A stretch of 64,000 bases of DNA. It comes from an uncultured Prevotella sp. (lineage in GTDB: Bacteria; Bacteroidota; Bacteroidia; Bacteroidales; Bacteroidaceae). Each line of letters begins with the position of its first letter. Positions within the stretch are counted from its first letter, which is position 1. Position numbers and translations under genes: made by a program. The notes below the pieces were generated by a model. It had not been told where the DNA came from. It did no database searches and was given only the letters and a program-made list of their open reading frames with translations. The DNA is taken from assembly GCA_944321295.1 (NCBI GenBank), contig CALUKU010000010.1, forward strand, positions 1 to 64,000, written 5' to 3'. Of the stretch, positions 50,685 to 59,043 are shown piece after piece.

Positions 50685-51133
50685 AGACACTCCTTGGCCT
50701 CTTCAATGCTGAAACCGCGGCCGAGGGCGAACCTTATAAGCTTGCCGTTAAGCTCGTAGTCGCTGCCGGCCTTGACCGACTTGCGCTTCGCCTGCAGCAA
50801 CGGACGCAGTATGTCGATGTATATCTGCGGGTCAACCTCGTCGAGAATGCGGGCTGATATGTCCTCGGGTATGCGCTTCATGTAGAGCGCCTGCTCAACC
50901 TTGCGGCGCCCCCACTTGTTGTAACGTATCTTGTCGCGCACGAAAAAGCGGCAGTAACGTTCGTCGTCGACGAACTTATCGCTCACCAACCGCTCCATGA
51001 CCCGCGCCATGGCGTCCTCTGACATCTGCCAACGGCGCATCTTCTCGGCCATCTCATGCGAGCAATGCTCTGCCGAGGCGCACAGCGCCGAGAGCTTCTG
51101 GTAAGCCTGTTCTTCGGTTATTATGCCTTTCAT
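50678..51133 (-). CDS. recX: Regulatory protein RecX
   Basis: The start is set at MKGIITEEQAYQKLSALCAS (151 residues); 23 in-frame codons upstream do not resemble RecX. The three-helix repeats are visible: AYQKLSALCASAEHCSHEMA, SEDAMARVMERLVSDKFVDD with ERYCRFFVRDKIRYNKWGRR, then LIRFALGRGFSIEEAKECL. RecX restrains RecA filaments. It is 80 bases downstream of prmC on the same strand. Its last codons are part of a tandemly duplicated repeat. Confidence 0.92.
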   Translation of the reverse strand: MKGIITEEQAYQKLSALCASAEHCSHEMAEKMRRWQMSEDAMARVMERLVSDKFVDDERYCRFFVRDKIRYNKWGRRKVEQALYMKRIPEDISARILDEVDPQIYIDILRPLLQAKRKSVKAGSDYELNGKLIRFALGRGFSIEEAKECLE

Positions 51134-51213
51134 TGATTGCTGAATGTTGTTGATTGATAGGTCTGAATAAGCCCGATTGGTCTGATACGCAGGGGCTGAC
51201 AAGTGCCCGAGCC

Positions 51214-52071
51214 TCAGTCTTTCGGCATGTCCGGGCGGGCGTAGCGCGCCCTCATCATGCGCCGTTTGCCGTAAGCGTCGGTGAAGACATCCACCTCCGC
51301 GAAGCCTTCACGGCGCGCCATTGAGGCCGTACGGTCGGCGTAAAGGGGGTTAAGCTCGAAGTAGAGCGCGCCGCCGGGCCGCAAAGCATGGGCGGCGTAG
51401 CGTGTTATGGCACGATAAAACAGCAGCGGGTCGTCGTCAGGAACGAACAGGGCGCCGTGCGGTTCGTAGCAGAGCACGTTGCGCTGCATGTCCTTCTTCT
51501 CCTTATTACATATATAAGGAGGGTTGCTCACGACGACGTCCCAAGCCTCGCCTTGCGGCTGCATGGCGAGCGCGTCGCGGCGCTCAAACGTGACGTCGGC
51601 GCCGAGCAGCCGCGCGTTGTCGGCCGCCACGGCGAGCGCCTCGTGCGAGATGTCATAAGCGGTGACCCGGCTTTGGGGCATGTCGAGCGCCAAGGTAACG
51701 GATATGCAGCCGCTGCCCGTGCCCACGTCGAGCACGCTAAGCGGGCCGCGACAGCGGAAGTCGGCCTCAACGAGGGCGCAAAGCTCCTCGGTCTCGGGAC
51801 GCGGAACGAGCACGCCGGGGCGCACGCCGAACCACCGCCCGCAAAAGCAGGCACGGCCCACGACATACTGCACCGGCTCGCCCTGCGACAGGCGGGCGGC
51901 CATCATGTCAAGACGGGCGGCGTCGGCGGCCGCCATCGACTCAATGGCACCGCACATCACGTCGGCCTTCGACAGGCCGAAACCCACGTCGAGCACGTAG
52001 TCGGCCACGGCATGGGCCTCGGCTTCGCCGTAAAGGGGCGCCAGCATGCCCCACAGTTCGCGGTAAGTCAT
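51214..52071 (-). CDS. prmC: Release factor glutamine methyltransferase PrmC
   Basis: The 285-residue protein has the SAM-binding loop DVGTGSGCI (115-123) and the catalytic NPPY (183-186), plus RPETEEL (91-97), all typical of PrmC/HemK. It methylates the Gln of the GGQ motif in release factors RF1 and RF2. A -7 box (TACCTTTG) lies 83 bases upstream. recX follows on the same strand. Confidence 0.95.
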   Translation of the reverse strand: MTYRELWGMLAPLYGEAEAHAVADYVLDVGFGLSKADVMCGAIESMAAADAARLDMMAARLSQGEPVQYVVGRACFCGRWFGVRPGVLVPRPETEELCALVEADFRCRGPLSVLDVGTGSGCISVTLALDMPQSRVTAYDISHEALAVAADNARLLGADVTFERRDALAMQPQGEAWDVVVSNPPYICNKEKKDMQRNVLCYEPHGALFVPDDDPLLFYRAITRYAAHALRPGGALYFELNPLYADRTASMARREGFAEVDVFTDAYGKRRMMRARYARPDMPKD

Positions 52072-52153
52072 GCGCCGCCCTCCCTGCCGTCAAGGCACGC
52101 AAGGCGCATGTCTGCAATATGTCTGAACATTATCTGAATATCGTTTAACGATG

Positions 52154-52161
52154 CAAAGGTA
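52154..52161 (-). promoter_or_regulatory. -7 box of prmC
   Basis: The minus strand reads TACCTTTG, matching TAnnTTTG; no good -33 TTTG was found. Confidence 0.6.
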
Positions 52162-52293
52162 TAAATATTGCCGCTGCGGGCACGACGCCCGGAGGCGTTT
52201 TTGACGTGCGCTTATTATTAAATAAAGTTAACAAGGCGTATCAATACCGTCTGATTAAGCACCGGAGATGGCGCACGGCACGCCGATATGCCT

Positions 52294-52301
52294 TATCTTT
52301 G
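52294..52301 (+). promoter_or_regulatory. -7 box of ribD, four bases before the start codon
   Basis: TATCTTTG matches TAnnTTTG. The ribD ATG begins at 52306, so the transcript would start at or beside the start codon. Confidence 0.55.
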
Positions 52302-52305
52302 CACT

Positions 52306-53271
52306 ATGGAACAACGAGAAACTGACGAGAAATACATGCGCCGCTGCATCCAACTGGCACGCAACGGACTGCAGAACGCCAAGCCCAACCCGATGGTGGG
52401 CGCGGTGATTGTGAGCGGCGACGGCCGGATAATAGGCGAAGGCTACCACGTGCGCTGCGGCGAAGGCCACGCCGAAGTGAACGCCTTCGCCTCGGTGAGG
52501 CCCGAAGACGAGGCCCTGCTGCACGCCTCGACGCTCTACGTGAGCCTTGAGCCGTGCTCGCATTACGGCCGCACGCCGCCCTGCGCCGACCTGATTGTGA
52601 GGAAAGGCGTCAGCAGAGTGGTGGTGGGATGCATCGACCCGTTCGCCAAGGTGCAAGGGCGCGGCGTCAAGAGGCTGCAAGACGCGGGCATAGACGTCAC
52701 CGTGGGCGTGCTCGAAGAAGAGTGCAAGGAGCTTAACAGGCGGTTCTTCACCTGCAACGAGCGGCAAAGGCCGTTCGTGCTGCTGAAGTGGTGCATGACG
52801 GCCGACGGCTTCATCGACGACAACTTCAAGCCGGTAATGCTGTCGACGCCGTTCACACAAATGCTGTCGCACAAACTGCGAGCCGAGTATGACGCCATAC
52901 TCGTGGGCCGGGTGACGGCCGAGCGCGACCAGCCCCGTCTGAACGTGCGCCACTGGAGCGGCAAAAATCCCATGCGGATAGTCATCGACCGCAACCGCCC
53001 GTTCAGCCCGTCGGCCGACTTCTCAAGGCCAATCATCCCACAGCTGTTCAAGTATCTTTACGACGAAGGCGTGCAAAGCCTCATCGTGGAGGGCGGCGCC
53101 GAAACGCACAGGCGCTTCTTAGAGAACGCCGACTGGTGGGACGCTATACGCGTGGAGGTGTCGCCAAAGAGCGTAGGCGGCGGCACGAAGGCTCCCGCCC
53201 TGCCCGCAGGAATACGGCTGAAAAGCCGCCGTGAATACGACGGCAACATCATATTTGAATACGGTAAATGA
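52306..53271 (+). CDS. ribD: Bifunctional riboflavin biosynthesis deaminase/reductase RibD
   Basis: The start is set at MEQRETDEKYMRRC (321 residues); six further codons upstream overlap the -7 box. The deaminase domain (1-150) has the zinc site HAE (55-57) with Cys84 and Cys93 in PCSHYGRTPPC, plus KPNPMVGAVIV. The reductase domain (about 150-321) has LLKWCMTADGFI and VEGGAETHRRFL. It performs the second and third steps of riboflavin synthesis. No other rib gene is nearby. Palindrome array 8 follows it. Confidence 0.95.
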   Translation: MEQRETDEKYMRRCIQLARNGLQNAKPNPMVGAVIVSGDGRIIGEGYHVRCGEGHAEVNAFASVRPEDEALLHASTLYVSLEPCSHYGRTPPCADLIVRKGVSRVVVGCIDPFAKVQGRGVKRLQDAGIDVTVGVLEEECKELNRRFFTCNERQRPFVLLKWCMTADGFIDDNFKPVMLSTPFTQMLSHKLRAEYDAILVGRVTAERDQPRLNVRHWSGKNPMRIVIDRNRPFSPSADFSRPIIPQLFKYLYDEGVQSLIVEGGAETHRRFLENADWWDAIRVEVSPKSVGGGTKAPALPAGIRLKSRREYDGNIIFEYGK

Positions 53272-53279
53272 CAAGCGTG

Positions 53280-53383
53280 TAACCGCCTGATTACCAGACC
53301 ACTTACAAAAGGCCGCCTTTTGCTCTGCGAAAGGCGGCCTTTTAGCGCCCGAAAGGTAACCTTTTGCACGCTAAAAGACCGCC
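53280..53383. repeat. Phased AAAGG-CCTTT palindrome array 8
   Basis: Leader ACCGCCTGATTACCAGACCA then units AAAAGGCCGCCTTTT, AAAGGCGGCCTTTT, AAAGGTAACCTTTT and a degenerate TAAAAGACCGCCC. Units 1 and 2 form AAAAGGCCGCCTTTTGC / GCGAAAGGCGGCCTTTT. It is placed as the ribD terminator. Confidence 0.78.
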
Positions 53384-53501
53384 CGTTGAAATACGGCCGG
53401 CTGACGGCGACATTACGGCAGGCGGGCCGCCGCCGGGGCGGACGCGGCACAGCATAATAACTTTTAACAGCGGCTAAGGACGGAAATATGCCGTTTTTAG
53501 T

Positions 53502-53509
53502 TATTTTTG
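53502..53509 (+). promoter_or_regulatory. -7 box of the YqiA-like hydrolase gene
   Basis: TATTTTTG matches TAnnTTTG, 33 bases before the start codon; no clear -33 element. Confidence 0.5.
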
Positions 53510-53542
53510 CATACCGAAACATAGCAAAACAACGTCAACACG

Positions 53543-54550
53543 ATGGAAATCAACTACAAGATACAATTCCCGGAGATGATGAAGGGAAAGAAGATTCTTT
53601 ACGTCCACGGCTTCGCATCGTCGGGACAGTCGGGCACGGTGGTTAAGATACGCGAGATGTTGCCCGACGCAACGGTCGTCGCTCCCGACCTGCCGCTGCA
53701 CCCGGCGGAGGCCATGGAGCTGCTAAAGGACACCTGCGCCGAGGAAAACCCCGACCTCGTCATAGGCACGTCGATGGGCGGAATGTACGCCGAAATGCTT
53801 TACGGCTACGACAGGATACTGGTGAACCCGGCGTTCCAGATGGGCGACACCATGCTGAAGCACGGCATGGTGGGCAAGAACACCTTCCTTAACCCGCGGC
53901 GCGACGGCGTGCAAGACTTCATCGTGACGAAGGCGCTGGTGGAAGAATACAAGGAGATTACGGCGCAATGCTTCAGCGGCGTGACCGACGACGAGCGCGA
54001 CAGGCGCGTCTACGGACTCTTCGGCGACGCCGACCCGGTGGTGCACACGATGGAATTGTTCGCCTCGCATTACCGCAACGCCGTCAGCTTCCACGGCGAA
54101 CACCGCATGAACGACGGCGTGCTGCTGCACTCGGTCATACCCGTCATCCAATGGATTGACGACCGCCAGCAGGGACGCACGCGCCCGATTGTCTACATCT
54201 CGATAGACGCCATGCGCGACGGTTACGGCAAACCGCTGTCGAGCCTGATGAAGGCTTACCGCTTCCTGATAGAGAACTACACGGTCTACATCGTCGCCCA
54301 GTCGCCAACCAACGACCCTGAATATCTCGCCGACGTGGCCGCATGGGCCAAGGAGGTGGTGAACGTGCCGGCATGGGGGCACGTGGTGTTCACCAACCGC
54401 AAGGACCTTCTTTACGGCGACTACCTCATCGACCCGTCGGCCGACTTCGGAGCGGCCGACTTCGTGGGCACGCGCATAGTGTTCGGCGACGACACTTTCA
54501 AGACGTGGGAGGAGATAATCGAGTTCTTCGGCCGCCTCGGAGGCCAGTAG
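53543..54550 (+). CDS. YqiA/YcfP-like alpha/beta hydrolase fused to a degenerate 5'-nucleotidase (HAD) domain
   Basis: The 335-residue protein has two parts. Residues about 15-205 are a YqiA/YcfP-type esterase with nucleophile Ser77 in GTSMGG and probable partners Asp163 (FGDADP) and His187 (GEHRM). Residues about 214-335 match the 5'(3')-deoxyribonucleotidase type C HAD fold (YTVYIVAQSPTND, FTNRKDLLYGDYLID, FGAADFVGTRIVFGD). The DxD motif there reads SID: Ser220 stands where the nucleophilic Asp should be. The cap segment between it and the next helix is almost gone. The HAD part is therefore probably not an active phosphatase. It is cytoplasmic; the substrate is unknown. Confidence 0.8.
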   Translation: MEINYKIQFPEMMKGKKILYVHGFASSGQSGTVVKIREMLPDATVVAPDLPLHPAEAMELLKDTCAEENPDLVIGTSMGGMYAEMLYGYDRILVNPAFQMGDTMLKHGMVGKNTFLNPRRDGVQDFIVTKALVEEYKEITAQCFSGVTDDERDRRVYGLFGDADPVVHTMELFASHYRNAVSFHGEHRMNDGVLLHSVIPVIQWIDDRQQGRTRPIVYISIDAMRDGYGKPLSSLMKAYRFLIENYTVYIVAQSPTNDPEYLADVAAWAKEVVNVPAWGHVVFTNRKDLLYGDYLIDPSADFGAADFVGTRIVFGDDTFKTWEEIIEFFGRLGGQ

Positions 54551-54608
54551 GCCGCGCGCCGGAACATCCGAAACGACATGGCGTAAACACATAAATAATG
54601 TAACGGAG

Positions 54609-55703
54609 ATGAAGAAAGTTTTCCACATAATATCACACTTCGACGTAGGCGGGGCCGAACGCGTGGCCGTGAACATAGCCAAGTCGCGCAGCGAAGGCTT
54701 CGAATACCACGTCGTTGAGCTTATCCGCGCCCGCTCGCAGTTCACGCGCGTGTTCATCGACGAGCTTGAGGCGGCGGGCATACGCTATCACAGGGCCTTC
54801 GTGCCCGACGTGCGTTTCCATTACGTCTTCGAGCGGCTGGCCGCCGTTGTGTTCCCGTTGTGGTTCCTGCCGCTGTTCCTGAAGCACCGTCCGGCCGTCG
54901 TCCACACCCACACCGAAATGCCCGACCTGGCCGTGTGGTGGTTTTTCCGGCTGTTCCCGAAACTGCTTGAGGGCTGCAAGGTCGTAAGGACGATACACAA
55001 CACGCAGCTCTGGACGGGACTGAAGAACACCGGACGCCGCGTGGAGCGCTTCTTCATCAGGCATAACTCCAACGTTGCCATCTCCGTGTCGGTGCGTGAC
55101 AATTATGAAAAGGAATACGGCCAACGGCCTCCTATTATATATAACGGAGTGGCGGAAACGGCGCAAAAGCCGTGCGAATGGGTTAAACAAGGAAAGATAA
55201 ACATACTATTCGCTGGTCGACTGGAGCCGCAGAAGGGTGTAAGCACTCTCGTAGAGGTGGTAAAAAGGATGAAAGCGGACGACCGCCTGCACTTCCACAT
55301 CGTTGGCGGAGGCGGGCTGAAACAGTATGTAGAGCGTGAACTCGGTTCGCAGCCGAACGTTACATTACGTCAGCCCGTTTACGGTATTTCGGCTTATTTA
55401 GCGTCATTTGACTACCTATTTATGCCGTCAGAGTTTGAAGGACTTAGCATAATGTCAATAGAAGCGAGCCTCGCCGGACTGCCTGTAATTGCCAACAGGT
55501 GTCCCGGATTGAGCGATACGCTACCCGACGACTGGCCGCTCTGCGTGCATGGCAACAGCATTGACCAGTACGTCGCAATCTTCTCAAACCTCAAAAAGCG
55601 TGCGAACAACGCTGATTTAAGCATAAAGGCCACGCTATTCGCACGTGAGAAGTTCGGAATAAGGCGCATGCAGCAGGCATATGAGGCCGTTTACCTATAT
55701 TAA
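54609..55703 (+). CDS. Glycosyltransferase family 4 (GT-B fold)
   Basis: The 364-residue protein starts MKKVFHIISHFDVGGAERVA, a typical GT4 acceptor-side N-terminus with the GGAER loop. The donor domain contains NILFAGRLEPQKGVSTLVE (198-216) and the EX7E motif with Glu277 and Glu285 in EFEGLSIMSIEA. It should transfer a sugar from a nucleotide donor to a surface glycan on the inner side of the membrane. The last 500 bases are AT-richer than the first half. It is 58 bases after the hydrolase gene and 49 bases before the next glycan gene. Confidence 0.9.
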   Translation: MKKVFHIISHFDVGGAERVAVNIAKSRSEGFEYHVVELIRARSQFTRVFIDELEAAGIRYHRAFVPDVRFHYVFERLAAVVFPLWFLPLFLKHRPAVVHTHTEMPDLAVWWFFRLFPKLLEGCKVVRTIHNTQLWTGLKNTGRRVERFFIRHNSNVAISVSVRDNYEKEYGQRPPIIYNGVAETAQKPCEWVKQGKINILFAGRLEPQKGVSTLVEVVKRMKADDRLHFHIVGGGGLKQYVERELGSQPNVTLRQPVYGISAYLASFDYLFMPSEFEGLSIMSIEASLAGLPVIANRCPGLSDTLPDDWPLCVHGNSIDQYVAIFSNLKKRANNADLSIKATLFAREKFGIRRMQQAYEAVYLY

Positions 55704-55752
55704 ACGGCCGTCAAGCCGAAGAACGACAACATAACACCCAAACGACAAGACA

Positions 55753-56670
55753 ATGCCAAACATAATATCAAAGGCGGCCGCGACGGCTTACAACACGGTG
55801 TTCCGTGCCGTGCAAAGGTACGACCTCACGAGGTGGGAGCACGAGCCTGACATGACGAAACCCGTCTACGGCGTCTACCATGTGTTCTGTGACAAGGGCT
55901 GGAAGGAGCTTGTTGCCGACCAGATAGGGCGCCTGAAAGACAGCGGACTGTATGCCGCCACCACGCGGCTTTACGTCAGTTGCATAATAAAAGACGAGGG
56001 TGACGCCGACGAACTGCGCCGCATTATCGGCGAAGAGAAGGCCGAACTGATATCGGTAGCAACCGACCCGGAGAAGTTTGAGTATCCTGCGCTCGAGTTC
56101 ATGCGTGCCAAAAGCCGAACGGACGACTGCCTGTTTTACTATTTCCACACTAAAGGCGTGTCGTATTACGGCGGCGAACGCACCGACAGGAACTTCATGC
56201 GGCTGCGCCGCAACATCGAGGCGTGGCGCCATATGATGGAGTATTTCCTCTTCTACAAGTGGGAAGTGGCCGTCAATGCGCTGTCAGACGGGTATGACAC
56301 GTACGGCTGTTACCGCCTGCCGCCCTACCCTAAGCCTTACTATCTCTATGCGGGCAACTTCTGGTGGGTACGCTCCGATTACGTAAGAAAGCTGCCGCCG
56401 TTCCCCGAAAAGCGCATTGCCACCGACCGTTTCATTGCCGAAGAGTGGCTCTACAAGGCCGAGCCGAGGGACTTCTCGGCGTTCGACACGCTGGCAGACC
56501 TTTACTACGTGCACATCGACGAAGACCTGTACGCCGCACGAAGGCTGCCTTTACTGAAATGGATAAGATACGTATGGCGGTTTAATTGGGTGAAAACACG
56601 CCGCCATCTGTTCAAATACGACTATAAGGCAAAGCGCCAACTGCGCTACCAAGTGCTGCAGAAGAAATGA
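55753..56670 (+). CDS. Probable glycosyltransferase of a glycan cluster (family not recognised)
   Basis: The 305-residue protein has no signal peptide. It shows GVYHVFCDKGWKELVADQIG (about 38-57), YYFHTKGVSYYGG (about 132-144) and YAGNFWWVRSDYVRKLPPFP (about 200-219). The HTKG and GNFWW segments occur in uncharacterised proteins of Bacteroidota capsule and LPS clusters and hint at a GT-A-like fold. A DxD motif is not certain. The Lys/Arg/Tyr-rich C-terminus (about 270-305) may bind the membrane. It ends 14 bases before the stop of the convergent pyruvyltransferase gene. Confidence 0.6.
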   Translation: MPNIISKAAATAYNTVFRAVQRYDLTRWEHEPDMTKPVYGVYHVFCDKGWKELVADQIGRLKDSGLYAATTRLYVSCIIKDEGDADELRRIIGEEKAELISVATDPEKFEYPALEFMRAKSRTDDCLFYYFHTKGVSYYGGERTDRNFMRLRRNIEAWRHMMEYFLFYKWEVAVNALSDGYDTYGCYRLPPYPKPYYLYAGNFWWVRSDYVRKLPPFPEKRIATDRFIAEEWLYKAEPRDFSAFDTLADLYYVHIDEDLYAARRLPLLKWIRYVWRFNWVKTRRHLFKYDYKAKRQLRYQVLQKK

Positions 56671-56684
56671 GCAACGGCCGGCAG

Positions 56685-57803
56685 TCAGAGCCTTGAAAGA
56701 AACGCAATGGACCGCCGGGCGTGCTCTTCAAGACGGACGTTGACGCTGTTCCAGTCGATAGGACGCCCCATCTTGGTACGCAAATCGGCCGCGTCGGCGG
56801 CACAGAGCAGGCGGTCTTGAAGCCCGAACATCGTCAGCAACGACTTGAAACGCGACAAACCGCGCCCCTGATTGCCGACGGCGAAGAAGGGTTTGTTGAA
56901 TATTATCGAGAACACACACGCATGGAAAGAGTCCGTTATGACGTATTCGGCGTCGGCAAAGCCCCTCAACCACTGCTCCACGGGCGGCTGTATGCGTTCC
57001 TCAAGAGGCGCGTTTATATCCTCAACACGTGAGTTGACACGGAACGGAACGAGGCCTTCCGCCTCAGCCAAGGCGGCAATCAAGGCTGTTTTTGCGGGCG
57101 TTTCGTCAAGTATGTAGTTAAGAAGCGTGCCCTGACTTTTAGGCGTTCGGGCGTCGAGGAACAGCCTTTCATAGTCTTCCTTACCAAGAAGCATGGTCGG
57201 GTCGAGCACATGCTCGGCCTCGACTCCGAAACGTTCACGGCATAAGACGACGCCCGAATTCTCCCTTACGGACACCGCGTCAAACGCCGAAAGCAGTCTG
57301 CGGCAGTCTTGTGTCTGGCGTTTGGAATACTCCCAGGCGTCCGTTCCGAACGAAGCGGCATAGGCCATGCGCCTTATCCGCCAACCTTCGGCAAAGCCGA
57401 GGAAGGCCGTGCGTATGTCGTCGAAATACTGCGGACGCCACACTTGGTCGCTTCCAACGACTATGGCGTCGAAATCCTGCTCGCCGATTGACGTGTAATC
57501 GGCGAACGTCTTGCGCCTGACGTACCTGTCAATGAACTTATCCGTGTGCTGCCTTATCACCGGTTGCTCGCGGTTAAATTTCCTTTCATAGAATATCGGG
57601 CAAGGATGTCCCGTAAGATTTCTTACCAACCGCCGTCCAAACTTGACCGGCATGCGCCACAGGGGCACGCTAAGCGGCTTTCGTTCCTTTTCGATAACGT
57701 AAGCGTCGTGGCCCAAACGCCCTAACACCGTCTGCAAGGCGTAGGCCTGAAGTATGCCGCCGTAGTTGGTATGAAGCGGCAACGTGAGTATGCCTGTTCT
57801 CAT
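56685..57803 (-). CDS. Polysaccharide pyruvyl transferase family protein
   Basis: The 372-residue protein belongs to the CsaB/WcaK-type family: TLPLHTNYGGILQAYALQTV (8-27), IVVGSDQVWRPQYF (about 114-127), VLDPTMLLG, then TDSFHACVFSIIFNKPFFAV (about 293-312). Members transfer pyruvate from phosphoenolpyruvate to sugars as ketals, adding negative charge to surface glycans. Its start overlaps the FrhB-like gene by four bases (ATGA). This pair recurs in many glycan clusters. Confidence 0.9.
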   Translation of the reverse strand: MRTGILTLPLHTNYGGILQAYALQTVLGRLGHDAYVIEKERKPLSVPLWRMPVKFGRRLVRNLTGHPCPIFYERKFNREQPVIRQHTDKFIDRYVRRKTFADYTSIGEQDFDAIVVGSDQVWRPQYFDDIRTAFLGFAEGWRIRRMAYAASFGTDAWEYSKRQTQDCRRLLSAFDAVSVRENSGVVLCRERFGVEAEHVLDPTMLLGKEDYERLFLDARTPKSQGTLLNYILDETPAKTALIAALAEAEGLVPFRVNSRVEDINAPLEERIQPPVEQWLRGFADAEYVITDSFHACVFSIIFNKPFFAVGNQGRGLSRFKSLLTMFGLQDRLLCAADAADLRTKMGRPIDWNSVNVRLEEHARRSIAFLSRL

Positions 57804-58987
57804 TTCACAATCCTTGATAACGTTTTTCTCACCATCGTCGTAAGCTTCTTAAGCGCCGTTTTATAAGGAGGCACGCGCAGGGCGCGGTCAAGGGCGGTCT
57901 GGAAATCAGCCCCTGAGGCCGTCGCCTCAAAGAACTTGCGGCGCCGCGGACGCTCGGGAATAGTGTCGTTGAAGCCTCCGTTGAAGCGCTCGGCTCCCTT
58001 AATGTTGGCCTTGCAGACGTCGATGTCGAGCATGGCGAGGGCCGATTGTCCCTTAGGAGAGTTGACGAAGACGAGGCTTACGCCCCTGTCGTCGGCGAAA
58101 TCGGGCAGCAACGAAGCGACGCCCCAATAGTCGGCAATGGTCAAATCGCTACGACTGGAACCACCCTTGCACTTGCATTGATGGCACGAAGGCCGCAAGT
58201 AAACGTCCGCCATGAAGCCCCGCATGAACAGATTCTCAACATAAACCGACGCCGAAAGCTCCCTTTCATCGCCCCGCCCGCCGCCGTCGCGCCCCTTGAC
58301 AACGACATTATAGCGCGCCCAACCTTCCTTACGCTTGTTGCGGAACTCAACGCTTGTTATCACGACGCGGCCGTCCCGGCCTGTAAAAGCGTCGCGCAAA
58401 TATCGCCGCCACACGCCGGGAGAGGGCACACCGTGGCACAGGAAGTCGACCGTAAGCAGGTTTTCGTATCCGCGCCGCAGGTATCCGTTAAGCCCGGCGA
58501 CCTGGCACGGCGTGCCGACAAACAACACCCGGCGGCCCTGCCTCAGCACTGCGGCGACGGAAGCGAAGGCGTCTTCCATACGGCTCTGCACGTACTTGCT
58601 GCCCATCATCGGCCTTACTGCCTCGACGGTGTCGGCCTGCGCATGCACAACCTCCCAATGGTCGTCGAACACGGCGCCGAAAACAACGCCGCCGCTTGCC
58701 ACCACCTGCCGCGCAAGGGCTATGAACACGCCGCCAGAAGAGCTGTCAATAAGGTCGCCGCCGTTACGGTTCTTAGCGGCAACGACGTCCTGCGGGCGCC
58801 TCTTGGACGGCGTGTTGAGCCACGGACAGACCTTCTCGCACAGTCCGCAATCGACGCATGCCGCCGCATCCACTTCGGGATAAAGAAACCCTTCAGCGTC
58901 TTCGCGCATGGCTATGCACTGCTTCGGACATGCCGCGACGCACGCGGAACAGCCGCAACAATCGTGTTTGTCGGTAATGTTAATCAT
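57800..58987 (-). CDS. Fe-S protein with FrhB-like domain, coupled to the pyruvyltransferase
   Basis: The 395-residue protein begins with two 4Fe-4S ferredoxin motifs: Cys10, 13, 16, 20 and Cys44, 47, 50, 54. The coenzyme F420 hydrogenase beta-subunit-like N and C domains follow (SSGGVFIALARQVV, GTPCQVAGLNGYL, FLCHGVPSPGVWRRYL, then a Cys-rich SCHQCKCKGG near 268). Relatives occur in polysaccharide clusters next to pyruvyltransferases; the redox reaction there is not established. It overlaps the pyruvyltransferase gene and lies 56 bases after the flippase gene. Confidence 0.88.
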   Translation of the reverse strand: MINITDKHDCCGCSACVAACPKQCIAMREDAEGFLYPEVDAAACVDCGLCEKVCPWLNTPSKRRPQDVVAAKNRNGGDLIDSSSGGVFIALARQVVASGGVVFGAVFDDHWEVVHAQADTVEAVRPMMGSKYVQSRMEDAFASVAAVLRQGRRVLFVGTPCQVAGLNGYLRRGYENLLTVDFLCHGVPSPGVWRRYLRDAFTGRDGRVVITSVEFRNKRKEGWARYNVVVKGRDGGGRGDERELSASVYVENLFMRGFMADVYLRPSCHQCKCKGGSSRSDLTIADYWGVASLLPDFADDRGVSLVFVNSPKGQSALAMLDIDVCKANIKGAERFNGGFNDTIPERPRRRKFFEATASGADFQTALDRALRVPPYKTALKKLTTMVRKTLSRIVK

Positions 58988-59043
58988 CTTAAATCATGCG
59001 TATTAATATATAATAAGGTGTAAAACACCAGCTTCACGCTCCG

